Assembly (NCBI RefSeq): GCF_004000845.1
Contig: NZ_BIMA01000071.1
Coordinates: 1 to 35,891 of the forward strand
Source of the DNA: Paenibacillus koleovorans NBRC 103111
GTDB taxonomy: Bacteria; Bacillota; Bacilli; Paenibacillales; NBRC-103111
DNA length: 35,891 nt
Reading direction: 5' to 3'
In this document: one piece after another, positions 1-7,497 of the stretch
Layout: each line of letters begins with the position of its first letter
How positions within the stretch are numbered: position 1 is the first letter of the stretch
Made by a program: the position numbers and the translations under genes
The notes under the pieces: generated by a model
Told to the model about the DNA's origin: nothing
The model's database searches: none
Seen by the model: only the letters and a program-made list of their open reading frames with translations

Positions 1-3
1 CGG

Positions 4-42
4 GTGCGGCGGTCGATAGTGCGGCGGTCGATAGTGCGGCGA
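4..42. repeat. 15-bp tandem repeat at window edge
   Basis: The unit GTGCGGCGGTCGATA occurs twice in full (4-18 and 19-33) and is followed by a partial third copy. Next to it the heptamer GAAGTTG is also doubled. The repeat lies beyond the sdhB terminator and continues toward the window edge, so its full length is unknown. No gene is supported here. Confidence 0.75.
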
Positions 43-93
43 AGTTGGAAGTTGGAGATGAGGCGCGACGTAGGGGGCATAAAACTGCACCCA

Positions 94-136
94 ACAAAAA
101 ACCCATCTCCCCGAGCCAAGCTCGAGAAAATGGGTT
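94..136 (-). terminator. Intrinsic terminator of sdhCAB
   Basis: On the minus strand a 16-bp stem (AACCCATTTTCTCGAG paired with CTCGGGGAGATGGGTT, allowing G-U pairs) closes a CTTGG loop and runs into a T tract. It lies about 30 bases after the sdhB stop codon and closes the operon. Confidence 0.93.
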
Positions 137-166
137 TCCATTCCATCCAACAACCAGCAAACCAAC

Positions 167-919
167 TTACATGCCAAGCCACTTCGTGAATAGCCGCTTC
201 GTCGTGTCCGCGTTGATCGCCGCGATCGACGTCGTGAGCGGGATGCCCTTCGGGCAGGAGCGCACGCAGTTCTGCGAGTTGCCGCAGCCTTCGATGCCGC
301 CGTCCTCCATCAACGCGTCCAGACGCTCATGCCGGTTCATCTCGCCCGTCGGATGGGCGTTGAACAGACGCACTTGCGAGATCGGCGCCGGGCCGATAAA
401 GCTGTTCTTGTCGTTGACGTTCGGGCAAGCTTCCAGGCAGACGCCGCATGTCATACACTTGGACAGCTCGTAAGCCCATTGGCGCTTCACTTCAGCCATC
501 CGCGGGCCAGGACCGAGATCGTACGTGCCGTCGATCGGGATCCAAGCTTTAACCTTCTTCAGCGAGTCGAACATGCGCTGGCGGTTGATAACCAGGTCGC
601 GCATAACCTTGAACGTCTTCATCGGCTTGATGCGGATCGGTTGCTCCAGCTTGTCGACGAGCGCCGTACAAGCCTGGCGCGGCTTGCCGTTGATAACCAT
701 CGAGCAGGCGCCGCACACTTCCTCGAGGCAGTTGGACTCCCAGCAGACCGGGGTCGTCTTCTTGCCGTTCGAGTTGACCGGATTCCGCTGAATCTCCATC
801 AGCGCGCTGATGACGTTCATATTCGGGCGGTAAGGGATTTCGAAGTCTTCCGTATAAGGCTGGGATTCCGGACTGTCTTGGCGAGTGACGGACAATTTGA
901 TCGTTTTCGTCTCGGCCAT
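167..919 (-). CDS. sdhB: Succinate dehydrogenase iron-sulfur subunit
   Basis: This 250-residue protein carries electrons from the flavoprotein SdhA to the membrane cytochrome in complex II (succinate:menaquinone reductase), at the inner face of the membrane. All three Fe-S ligand sets are visible: the [2Fe-2S] cysteines C59, C64, C69/C72 and C84, the CxxCxxCxxxCP motif at C155-C165, and a third set at C212, C218 and C222. Length and order match the Bacillus type. The ATG has an AAAGGAGGGA ribosome binding site that lies inside the last codons of sdhA; the two genes are 2 bases apart, so they are likely translationally coupled. It is the last gene of the operon. Confidence 0.97.
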   Translation of the reverse strand: MAETKTIKLSVTRQDSPESQPYTEDFEIPYRPNMNVISALMEIQRNPVNSNGKKTTPVCWESNCLEEVCGACSMVINGKPRQACTALVDKLEQPIRIKPMKTFKVMRDLVINRQRMFDSLKKVKAWIPIDGTYDLGPGPRMAEVKRQWAYELSKCMTCGVCLEACPNVNDKNSFIGPAPISQVRLFNAHPTGEMNRHERLDALMEDGGIEGCGNSQNCVRSCPKGIPLTTSIAAINADTTKRLFTKWLGM

Positions 920-921
920 GA

Positions 922-2682
922 TCAGTTCCCTCCTTTCTTCTTATCGGTCGAATAGTCGCGCTTGCGCGGCTCGATGAGCGATACGTCGATCTCCTGGTAC
1001 GAAATCTTCGGTCCTTCCGGCGTCCAATCGGCCATCGACGTCTTCATGTAAGTCTCGTCGATTCGGTCCGGGAACTCCGGCTTGTAGTGCGCGCCGCGGC
1101 TTTCGTCGCGGAGCAGGGCGCTGACCGTCATCGCTTCGGCCAGCTCGAGCATGTTCCACAGCTGACGGGTGAACGCTACGCCTTGGTTGTTCCAACGAGC
1201 CGTGTCGGTCATGTTGATCTTGCCGTAGCGGGACTTCAGCTCCTTGATCTTCGCTATTGTTTCTTCCAGCCTCTTGTTGTAACGAACGACGGTCATGTTG
1301 TTCGTCATCCATTCGCCCAGCTCTTTGTGCAGCACATAAGCGTTCTCCGTGCCGTCCTTCTTGAGCAGCGACTCGTACTGGTCGACGCGTTTCTTCGTCT
1401 CACGGTCGAACACCGAGCTCGAGACGTCCTCGGCGTGTTTCTTGAGGCCTTTGATGTACTCAACCGCTTTCGGACCGGACACCATGCCGCCGAAAATCGC
1501 GGACAGCAAGGAGTTCGCGCCTAGACGATTGGCACCGTGAAATTGATATTCGCATTCGCCGGCTGCGAACAGCCCCGGAATGTTCGTCATCTGGTTGTAG
1601 TCGACCCACATGCCGCCCATCGAATAGTGGACTGCCGGGAAAATTTTCATCGGAATTTTACGCGGGTCGTCGCCCATGAACTTCTCGTAGATCTCGATGA
1701 TGCCGCCAAGCTTGACGTCCAGCTCCTTCGGATCCTTATGCGACAAGTCCAGGTACACCATGTTCTCGCCGTTCACGCCGAGCTTCTGCTCCACGCACAC
1801 GTCGAAAATTTCGCGAGTCGCGATATCCCGCGGAACGAGGTTGCCGTACGCCGGGTACTTCTCTTCGAGGAAGTACCAAGGCTTGCCGTCCTTGTACGTC
1901 CAGATCCGGCCGCCTTCGCCGCGCGCCGATTCGGACATGAGGCGCAGCTTGTCGTCGCCTGGAATCGCTGTCGGGTGAATCTGGATGAACTCGCCGTTCG
2001 AATAAGTAACGCCTTGCTGGTAAACCGCGCTGGCCGCCGTACCGGTATTGATGACCGAGTTCGTCGACTTCCCGAAGATAATACCAGGGCCGCCGGTTGC
2101 CAGAATCGTAGCGTCGGAACGGAAAGTCTTCACTTCCATCGAGCGCAGGTCCTGCGTGCAGATGCCGCGGCAGACGCCTTCGTCGTCAACGACGGCCGAG
2201 AGGAACTCCCAGTGCTCGTACTTCGTAACGAGACCGGCCGCTTCCCAACGGCGCACTTGCTCATCGAGCGCATACAGCAGCTGCTGGCCCGTCGTGGCAC
2301 CGGCGAATGCCGTACGGTGGTATTGCGTACCGCCGAAACGGCGGAAATCGAGCAATCCTTCCGGCGTCCGGTTGAACATAACGCCCATCCGGTCCATCAA
2401 ATGGATGATGCCTGGAGCGGCTTCGCACATTGCCTTGACCGGCGGTTGGTTCGCCAGGAAGTCGCCGCCGTAGATCGTATCGTCGAAATGCTCCCAAGGC
2501 GAGTCGCCTTCGCCCTTCGTGTTGACCGCGCCGTTGATGCCGCCCTGGGCGCACACGGAGTGGGAACGTTTTACCGGTACGAGAGAAAACAGGTCGACGT
2601 GAACGCCGGCTTCGGCAGCTTTGATCGTCGCCATCAGCCCGGCCAATCCTCCACCTACAATAATCACATTTGATTTAGCCAT
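922..2682 (-). CDS. sdhA: Succinate dehydrogenase flavoprotein subunit
   Basis: This 586-residue catalytic subunit of complex II oxidises succinate to fumarate in the TCA cycle. Visible hallmarks are the N-terminal dinucleotide fold (IIVGGGLAGL, residues 7-16), the covalent-FAD histidine region HSVCAQGGINGA starting at H41, the substrate-site SARGEGG motif, and the HYSMGGMWVD segment of the capping and FAD region. The length is normal for the Bacillus menaquinone-linked enzyme. The start has a good AAGGAGG site in the 15-base gap after sdhC. Middle gene of sdhCAB. Confidence 0.98.
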   Translation of the reverse strand: MAKSNVIIVGGGLAGLMATIKAAEAGVHVDLFSLVPVKRSHSVCAQGGINGAVNTKGEGDSPWEHFDDTIYGGDFLANQPPVKAMCEAAPGIIHLMDRMGVMFNRTPEGLLDFRRFGGTQYHRTAFAGATTGQQLLYALDEQVRRWEAAGLVTKYEHWEFLSAVVDDEGVCRGICTQDLRSMEVKTFRSDATILATGGPGIIFGKSTNSVINTGTAASAVYQQGVTYSNGEFIQIHPTAIPGDDKLRLMSESARGEGGRIWTYKDGKPWYFLEEKYPAYGNLVPRDIATREIFDVCVEQKLGVNGENMVYLDLSHKDPKELDVKLGGIIEIYEKFMGDDPRKIPMKIFPAVHYSMGGMWVDYNQMTNIPGLFAAGECEYQFHGANRLGANSLLSAIFGGMVSGPKAVEYIKGLKKHAEDVSSSVFDRETKKRVDQYESLLKKDGTENAYVLHKELGEWMTNNMTVVRYNKRLEETIAKIKELKSRYGKINMTDTARWNNQGVAFTRQLWNMLELAEAMTVSALLRDESRGAHYKPEFPDRIDETYMKTSMADWTPEGPKISYQEIDVSLIEPRKRDYSTDKKKGGN

Positions 2683-2697
2683 TGCCGTTCACCCTCC

Positions 2698-3366
2698 TTA
2701 TTTATTCAAATCCAATACGCTGGTGTCCGAGAATTGAGGATCCGTGAAAGCAGTCATCGTCAGGACGAACATAACGGACATCGCAACGAAAACGCCGATC
2801 CAGATGTAAGTCGATACGCGCTGCGCCCTCGGTCCAACCGTGATGCCCCAGCTGACGAGGAACGACCACATGCCGTTGCTGAAATGGAACACCGAGCTGA
2901 TAACGCCGATCAAGTACAAGGTAAATGTAACGGGATTCGTGAAAATGTCATGCATCAGAACGCCTAGCTCATCATGCGTCGTATGGCCCAGAGCAACCTG
3001 AATCCGTGTGGACCAGACATGCCAGACGATGAAGATCAGCGTAATAACGCCGGTTACACGCTGCAGCATGAACATTACGTTGCGGAAGTAACCATAATTG
3101 CTAACATTGTTGCGGGCTTGGAAGGCTACGAACAAGCCGTAGACACCGTGATACAAAATCGGCAGCCCGATCCCCACGATCTCCAGAATCAATACAAGCG
3201 GCAAATTGTTGAGCCAGTGCACCTTGTCGATGAACGACTGATGCCCGTCCGCCCCTCCGCGGAAAGCTTCATAGTTCGTCAGCAAATGCTCTACTAGGAA
3301 AAAGCCGACGGGAATGACGCCCAGCAAGGAATGGAGCTTGCGATAGTAATACGAATTTCCAGTCAT
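2698..3366 (-). CDS. sdhC: Succinate dehydrogenase cytochrome b558 subunit
   Basis: This 222-residue five-helix membrane protein anchors SdhA and SdhB and holds two hemes that pass electrons to menaquinone. The B. subtilis-type histidines are present: H27 (VEHLL), H73 (LYHGVYG), H116 (VWHVW) and H161 (VFHFSNG). The frame is open upstream to 3459, but ATG at 3366 is chosen because the protein then begins MTGNSYYYRKLHSLLG, like Bacillus SdhC, and because AAGGGGGGAAC precedes it. First gene of the operon; a promoter is seen about 100 bases upstream. Confidence 0.96.
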   Translation of the reverse strand: MTGNSYYYRKLHSLLGVIPVGFFLVEHLLTNYEAFRGGADGHQSFIDKVHWLNNLPLVLILEIVGIGLPILYHGVYGLFVAFQARNNVSNYGYFRNVMFMLQRVTGVITLIFIVWHVWSTRIQVALGHTTHDELGVLMHDIFTNPVTFTLYLIGVISSVFHFSNGMWSFLVSWGITVGPRAQRVSTYIWIGVFVAMSVMFVLTMTAFTDPQFSDTSVLDLNK

Positions 3367-3468
3367 GGTTAAAGAGTTCCCCCCTTGAAAAATGAATACC
3401 GCACCCTCATTTTCAGACAATCCGTATAGCCGTCCAAATAATGGACAGCCTTCAAACAAACATCTTTC

Positions 3469-3497
3469 ATTTTACCCCGGCATGCGACAAGCGTCAA
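3469..3497 (-). promoter_or_regulatory. Promoter of sdhCAB
   Basis: A minus-strand -35 TTGACG (3492-3497) and -10 TAAAAT (3469-3474) are separated by exactly 17 bases. This gives a leader of about 95 bases before sdhC, with a small GTCCA/TGGAC hairpin in it. The 3367-3725 divergent gap holds no gene. It is the natural place for the neighbouring LysR protein to bind. Confidence 0.75.
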
Positions 3498-3619
3498 CAA
3501 AATGTCACAACTCTTCACGTCGACAAGTAGTCGATAATAGCGAAGCGACAAGCGCGTTCGCCTCCGTCACTCCCTATTTTCCCAACATCATGCCGAATTA
3601 ACCATATCTTGAACATTGT

Positions 3620-3647
3620 TTGACAACTTCATGTTACTCCCTTTACT
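3620..3647 (+). promoter_or_regulatory. Possible promoter of the LysR gene
   Basis: TTGACA at 3620-3625 is followed after 16 bases by a weaker TTTACT (3642-3647). The AT-rich stretch from 3660 to 3700 could hold a LysR-type T-N11-A operator, but none stands out enough to name. Confidence 0.4.
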
Positions 3648-3725
3648 CTTATAAGGGAAATGCCGTTTTCTAATTAAATGATATAAATATTTCGCATAAG
3701 GAAATAATTGAAGGAGAGTCTCCTC

Positions 3726-4619
3726 ATGTTAGCCCATTTGAAAATATTCGCCACGATCGTCGAGCACAAAAGTTTGAATAAAGCCGCCCAAAGTTTGACG
3801 ATCTCGCAGCCCGCCTTATCCCGCAAAATCAATCAGCTCGAGGAGGAGCTGGGCGTCCTGCTGTTCGAGCGCAAAGGCAAACGGCTCGAGCTGACGCGGA
3901 TCGGCCAGATCTGCTACGAAACCGCCCTGGAGATGCGCAAGCTCGAGGAGAGGCTGCTGCGGACGATCTCGGAATATCACACGCCGGGCAAAAGCAGCAT
4001 CAAGATCGGCGCCAGCTTGACGACTCTGCAATCGACGCTTCCGGAGCTGATTGCCTTATATACGAAGGATTATCCCGAAACCGACATTTCCGCCGTCACC
4101 GGCAAAACGCATGAAATCGTCTCGCTCGTCAAAGACAAAAAAGTCGACCTCGGGCTCGTAGCCTCGACGATCGACCAACCGGAGCTTCACTCCGTCTCCT
4201 TATTCGAAGACCATCTCTGCCTTGTGCTGCCCGCCCACCATCCGTGGTCCGGCCAGTCCGGCATTGAGATCGGGGACTTGCAGCATTTGCCGATGATCCT
4301 GTTCTCCAAAGGCACCTGGTACCGCATCCTGATGGATGAGTTGTTCCTTCGCTACTCGGTGGCGCCCGATGTGAAGATGGAGATTGACTCGTTCGAAGCG
4401 ATTATCCGCCTCGTATCCACCTGCAATTTCGCTACCTTGCTGCCAAAGTCGTACTTGCGCAGTACGCTGCTCGACCCGAACGAGCTCGTCCTGCTCGAGG
4501 TGAAGGAGCTTCGCGAGACCGTCCGCACGACTTCGCTTATCTTTGGCGATCCGACGATGCTGGGCGCTTCCACGCTGCAGTGGATCCAGAAGGCGAAGCT
4601 GCATTACGCCACTTCATAA
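3726..4619 (+). CDS. LysR-family transcriptional regulator
   Basis: This 297-residue protein has an N-terminal winged helix-turn-helix (about residues 3-60; LNKAAQSLTISQPALSRKI is the recognition segment, then FERKGKRLELT in the wing) and a C-terminal periplasmic-binding-like effector domain from about residue 90. An upstream TTG (3708) keeps the frame open, but ATG at 3726 is preferred because AAGGAG at 3711-3716 sits 9 bases before it and the protein then starts MLAHLKIFATIVEH, the usual LysR opening. It is divergent from sdhC, so control of succinate dehydrogenase is a reasonable inference. The effector is unknown. Confidence 0.93.
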   Translation: MLAHLKIFATIVEHKSLNKAAQSLTISQPALSRKINQLEEELGVLLFERKGKRLELTRIGQICYETALEMRKLEERLLRTISEYHTPGKSSIKIGASLTTLQSTLPELIALYTKDYPETDISAVTGKTHEIVSLVKDKKVDLGLVASTIDQPELHSVSLFEDHLCLVLPAHHPWSGQSGIEIGDLQHLPMILFSKGTWYRILMDELFLRYSVAPDVKMEIDSFEAIIRLVSTCNFATLLPKSYLRSTLLDPNELVLLEVKELRETVRTTSLIFGDPTMLGASTLQWIQKAKLHYATS

Positions 4620-4647
4620 AGCAGGCTTAGGAGCAAGCCAAGCGGTG

Positions 4648-5313
4648 TTAGCGGCTAACCAGCTCTTGCTCGAATTGCTCGATTTGCTTGTTCGTGCCGA
4701 TGATGACCATAACGTCCTTCTCCGCGAGCACGTCATCCGCCGTCGGCGCGATAATGACGCCGCCCTTCTTGTTGATCGCCACCACGCTGCAGCCATGTCT
4801 AGCACGCGGATCGAGATCCTTGAGCGATCGGCCGTTCATGCAGCTCGGGACGGACAGCTCCGCGATCGTGTAGTCCTTAGAGAGCTCAATATAGTCGAGC
4901 AGGTTCGGCGACACGAGCTGATGCGCGACACGAATGCCCATTTCCCGCTCCGGGAAAATGACGCGATCGACGCCGATACGCTCCAGCACCTTGCCGTGAA
5001 GCTCAGACAGCGCCTTGGCGACAACGGTCCTCACGCCGATCTCCTTGAGCAGCAGCGTCGTCAGGATGCTCGCCTGGATGTCGTCGCCGATAGCCACGAC
5101 GGCGCAGTCGAAGTTGCGGATGCCGAGCGCCCGCAGCGTCTCCTCGTCTGTGCAGTCCGCCTGCACGACATGGGTCAGCTTGTCGGCCATCTCGTCGACG
5201 ACCTCCTCGTCCTTGTCGATCCCCATCACTTCCAACCCTTGATTGATGAGCTCGGCGCCCAGGCTGGAACCGAACCTGCCCAAGCCGATGATGACAAATT
5301 GCTTCATTTTCAT
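4648..5313 (-). CDS. RCK (TrkA-N/TrkA-C) potassium uptake regulatory subunit, KtrA/KtrC type
   Basis: This 221-residue cytoplasmic protein gates a KtrB/KtrD-type K+ channel. Residues 5-125 form the RCK_N Rossmann domain (FVIIGLGRFGSSLG glycine motif, acidic D33 at the end of the second strand for nucleotide binding). Residues 140-221 form the TrkA-C domain, known in this family to bind c-di-AMP. Length matches KtrA and KtrC. The membrane subunit is not next to it, so it resembles the monocistronic KtrC arrangement, yet its leader carries the c-di-AMP riboswitch known from ktrAB. ATG at 5313 is preceded by AAGGGGATAAG. The 28-base gap to the convergent LysR gene has only a weak hairpin. A symbol is withheld because KtrA and KtrC cannot be separated by eye. 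Confidence 0.93.
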   Translation of the reverse strand: MKMKQFVIIGLGRFGSSLGAELINQGLEVMGIDKDEEVVDEMADKLTHVVQADCTDEETLRALGIRNFDCAVVAIGDDIQASILTTLLLKEIGVRTVVAKALSELHGKVLERIGVDRVIFPEREMGIRVAHQLVSPNLLDYIELSKDYTIAELSVPSCMNGRSLKDLDPRARHGCSVVAINKKGGVIIAPTADDVLAEKDVMVIIGTNKQIEQFEQELVSR

Positions 5314-5350
5314 ATTGCGTCTTATCCCCTTAAGCGATTATGAATGCATG

Positions 5351-5376
5351 AAAAAAGACATTGGAAGCCCAATGCC
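5351..5376 (-). terminator. Expression-platform terminator of the c-di-AMP riboswitch
   Basis: On the minus strand GGCATTGG-GCTT-CCAATGTC forms an 8-bp stem (one G-U) followed by six T. It sits between the aptamer and the RCK start codon, as expected for a transcriptional off-switch. Confidence 0.88.
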
Positions 5377-5382
5377 CTTGTG

Positions 5383-5525
5383 CGAACGGTCTGGTTTCCT
5401 GTCGTAGCCTACGAGGTTAGCTGACGGATTCGGATGGCAGGCCACCCTATTCGCTTCGTGCGCAAGTGCATTCGGCGAAATTCACCCCAAAATAATGGTT
5501 CCCCCGTTTTCCCTTGGAAATTCGG
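5383..5525 (-). promoter_or_regulatory. c-di-AMP riboswitch (ydaO/yuaA class)
   Basis: The minus strand contains the conserved core segments in order: ACGGGGGAACCA, TTGGGGTGAATTTC, AATAGGGTGGCC, then CCGAATCCGTCAGCTAACC and TCGTAGGC. The ends TTTCC and GGAAA can pair as P1. This class is known to bind c-di-AMP and switch off K+ uptake genes in Bacillus. Here it lies between a good promoter and an intrinsic terminator, so high c-di-AMP (high K+) should reduce expression of the RCK protein. Borders are approximate. Confidence 0.93.
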
Positions 5526-5546
5526 CTTTTTGTTCAATTGATTCGT

Positions 5547-5575
5547 ATTATAATCCTATCCCGCTCCATCTACAA
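5547..5575 (-). promoter_or_regulatory. Promoter of the riboswitch-RCK transcript
   Basis: A minus-strand -10 TATAAT (5547-5552) and -35 TTGTAG (5570-5575) have a 17-base spacer. Transcription would begin about 15 bases before the aptamer. Between 5580 and 5715 no gene or clear element is seen. Confidence 0.8.
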
Positions 5576-5715
5576 AGTCATTTTTGGCGGAAATAAGCCG
5601 TGGAAAGCGTTAACAGTGACAACCCTGCGAGAGCAGCCGGACGTTTTCACGGATTAGCCTCCACTATTGGCGAGATGCGTACGTTTTTACTCGAGAATGG
5701 CGGCGGAATGCGGAA

Positions 5716-5743
5716 TTGGAAAAGCTCGGGATTGTGTGATAAG
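5716..5743 (+). promoter_or_regulatory. Possible promoter of the CPBP protease gene
   Basis: TTGGAA (5716-5721), a 16-base spacer and GATAAG (5738-5743) with a TGT extension lie 60 bases before the start codon. Two of six bases deviate in each box, so this is tentative. Confidence 0.3.
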
Positions 5744-5802
5744 TTGAGATTGGACGATTGTCCTTGCCCTTATTCGCATCCCGTTCGGTAAAGGAGTTCT
5801 AC

Positions 5803-7497
5803 ATGCCCTTCTTACAGCGGTACAAATGGCTGGTATTAGCCGGCATCGGTCTGATCCTGTTCGTGGCGGCGAGTAATTTGCCGGTCGGCAAAGAGAAAGA
5901 TGGCTCGGCCCTCTCGATTCCACATGATCGGACGATTTCCAAGTCGGAAGCGATACAGGCTGCCTCGGCCTGGGTAAAGCAGCGGCTCCCGTCCGGTGCC
6001 GAACCGCTCGCGGAGACGACGGTCTCGTTTCAAGCGAATACACGGCTGAGCGGTTATTTGCAAAAAAACAAGCTGGTCGCCCGGTATGCCGACACGTTTC
6101 TGTTCGACTATCCGGTCGAATACTGGCAAATTGAGCTCAGACCTTCCATCGGCAGGACGTCCGCCTACATTCTAGATTTGGACATGGCGAGCGGCCGCGT
6201 CGTCGGCTGGCGCATGAAAGCCTCCGAGCTGCTGGATGCTCCTTCCTCGAGAAGAGAAGGCCAGCGCATCGCGGAGAACTACCTCCGCGAATACGCTGGC
6301 CCGAGCGAGTCCTATGAGTATGTGCAGGGACCCGACGGCCGCAACCCGTCCCGCTATGTATTCGAGGTGCCCGATGTAAAAATCGGAGAAGCGGTCTTGC
6401 GCTACGAGCTCGAAGTGAAGGGTCGCGAGGTGACCGCCTATCACACTTCGTTCCGGGTGCCGGCTTCCCACAACGCTTGGCTGGAGAAGCAACAAGCGGC
6501 CTCCGGCGGCATGTCCCGCTGGAGCCTGATCCTCACCGGGCTGATGGCGCTCGCTGCGATTTACATGCTGATCCGGCATCGCAAGATCACCCGCTTCCGC
6601 AAAGGCCTGCTGCTCGCCGCCGTCTTCCTCGGGCTGTATCTGATGAACAACTGGAATCAGATGCCCGCCTTCCTGGCGATGGCGTTCGCGAACATGCCCG
6701 ATCCGTTCGCCGGCAAAGCAGCCGCTACGGCATTCTCGATCTTGTCCGGGCTGCTGGCCGTCGCGCTCGCGCTCATGACCTACATGTCGCTCGCCGCCGG
6801 CAATGCGATGTGGCAGGCGAGGGGCATACGGCTATGGCCCAAATGGTCGGATGCTTCCTTCGGCCAAGAGACACTTCGTTCGATGGGTCGAGGGTACAGC
6901 TTCGGCGTGCTCATGCTTGGCTTGCAAGCTCTCATGCTGTGGATCGCGCAAGCCGGCTTCGGCATGTGGGCGGTGAACGATCCGTCCAGCTCATACTACA
7001 ACTTCTACGTGCCGGCCTTGTTCCCGCTTATGGCTTGGGCTGCGGCCATCTCCGAGGAAGCGATTTACCGGCTGTTCGGCATTGCGCTCTTCATGCGAAT
7101 ATTCCGCGACCCGGTCGTGGCCGTCTTCGTCCCTAGCCTCATCTGGGCGTTCAACCATACGCTCTACCCGATCTATCCCGTATACACGCGGTTGATCGAG
7201 GTGACGCTGCTCGGCTTGCTGTTCGGCTACGCGCTGTGGAAACATGGCTTCCTGACCGCGCTGTTCGCCCATGCCGTCATTGACAGCGTGCTCATGTCGC
7301 TGCCGCTGATCGGCAGGGAGAGCGGTGCCGGCCAGTCTGCGCTAGGCATTGCCTATCTGGCCTCACCGGCCGTCGTAGGCTTCGCCATCTGGTGGCTGCA
7401 CAAGAAGCTTCGCCGACCGATCAGCGAGACGGATTCTTCTTCGCCTCCTGCAGATCCGCCTCCGGGAACGGTTCCTCCGGCGCTTCCTCCAGGCTGA
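5803..7497 (+). CDS. CPBP-family intramembrane metalloprotease with long extracytoplasmic N-terminal region
   Basis: This 564-residue membrane protein has one helix near residues 9-24, a soluble segment of about 200 residues with PepSY-like features (41-225), then about eight hydrophobic helices. The CPBP (Rce1/Abi) motifs are in the last third: EEAIYR at 418-423, NH at 451-452, and FAHAVIDS with H490. Members are membrane proteases or protein-handling factors; the substrate is unknown. The frame opens at 5758, but ATG at 5803 has AAAGGAG directly before it and begins a normal signal anchor. The Pro/Ser-rich tail (545-564) is encoded in the last 77 bases, which overlap the 3' end of uvrC on the other strand. 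Confidence 0.88.
   Translation: MPFLQRYKWLVLAGIGLILFVAASNLPVGKEKDGSALSIPHDRTISKSEAIQAASAWVKQRLPSGAEPLAETTVSFQANTRLSGYLQKNKLVARYADTFLFDYPVEYWQIELRPSIGRTSAYILDLDMASGRVVGWRMKASELLDAPSSRREGQRIAENYLREYAGPSESYEYVQGPDGRNPSRYVFEVPDVKIGEAVLRYELEVKGREVTAYHTSFRVPASHNAWLEKQQAASGGMSRWSLILTGLMALAAIYMLIRHRKITRFRKGLLLAAVFLGLYLMNNWNQMPAFLAMAFANMPDPFAGKAAATAFSILSGLLAVALALMTYMSLAAGNAMWQARGIRLWPKWSDASFGQETLRSMGRGYSFGVLMLGLQALMLWIAQAGFGMWAVNDPSSSYYNFYVPALFPLMAWAAAISEEAIYRLFGIALFMRIFRDPVVAVFVPSLIWAFNHTLYPIYPVYTRLIEVTLLGLLFGYALWKHGFLTALFAHAVIDSVLMSLPLIGRESGAGQSALGIAYLASPAVVGFAIWWLHKKLRRPISETDSSSPPADPPPGTVPPALPPG

Noticed and set aside
1537-2673. Long plus-strand open frame opposite sdhA
   Set aside because: It is fully antisense to a clear SdhA coding region; its length reflects high third-position GC, and its translation is arginine- and histidine-rich with no recognisable domain.
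4620-4647. Terminator between the LysR and RCK genes
   Set aside because: The GGCTT/AAGCC hairpin is only 5 bp and has no T run on either strand.
5600-5791. 63-codon plus-strand frame before the CPBP gene
   Set aside because: No ribosome binding site and no resemblance to known proteins; it overlaps the likely promoter region of the protease gene.
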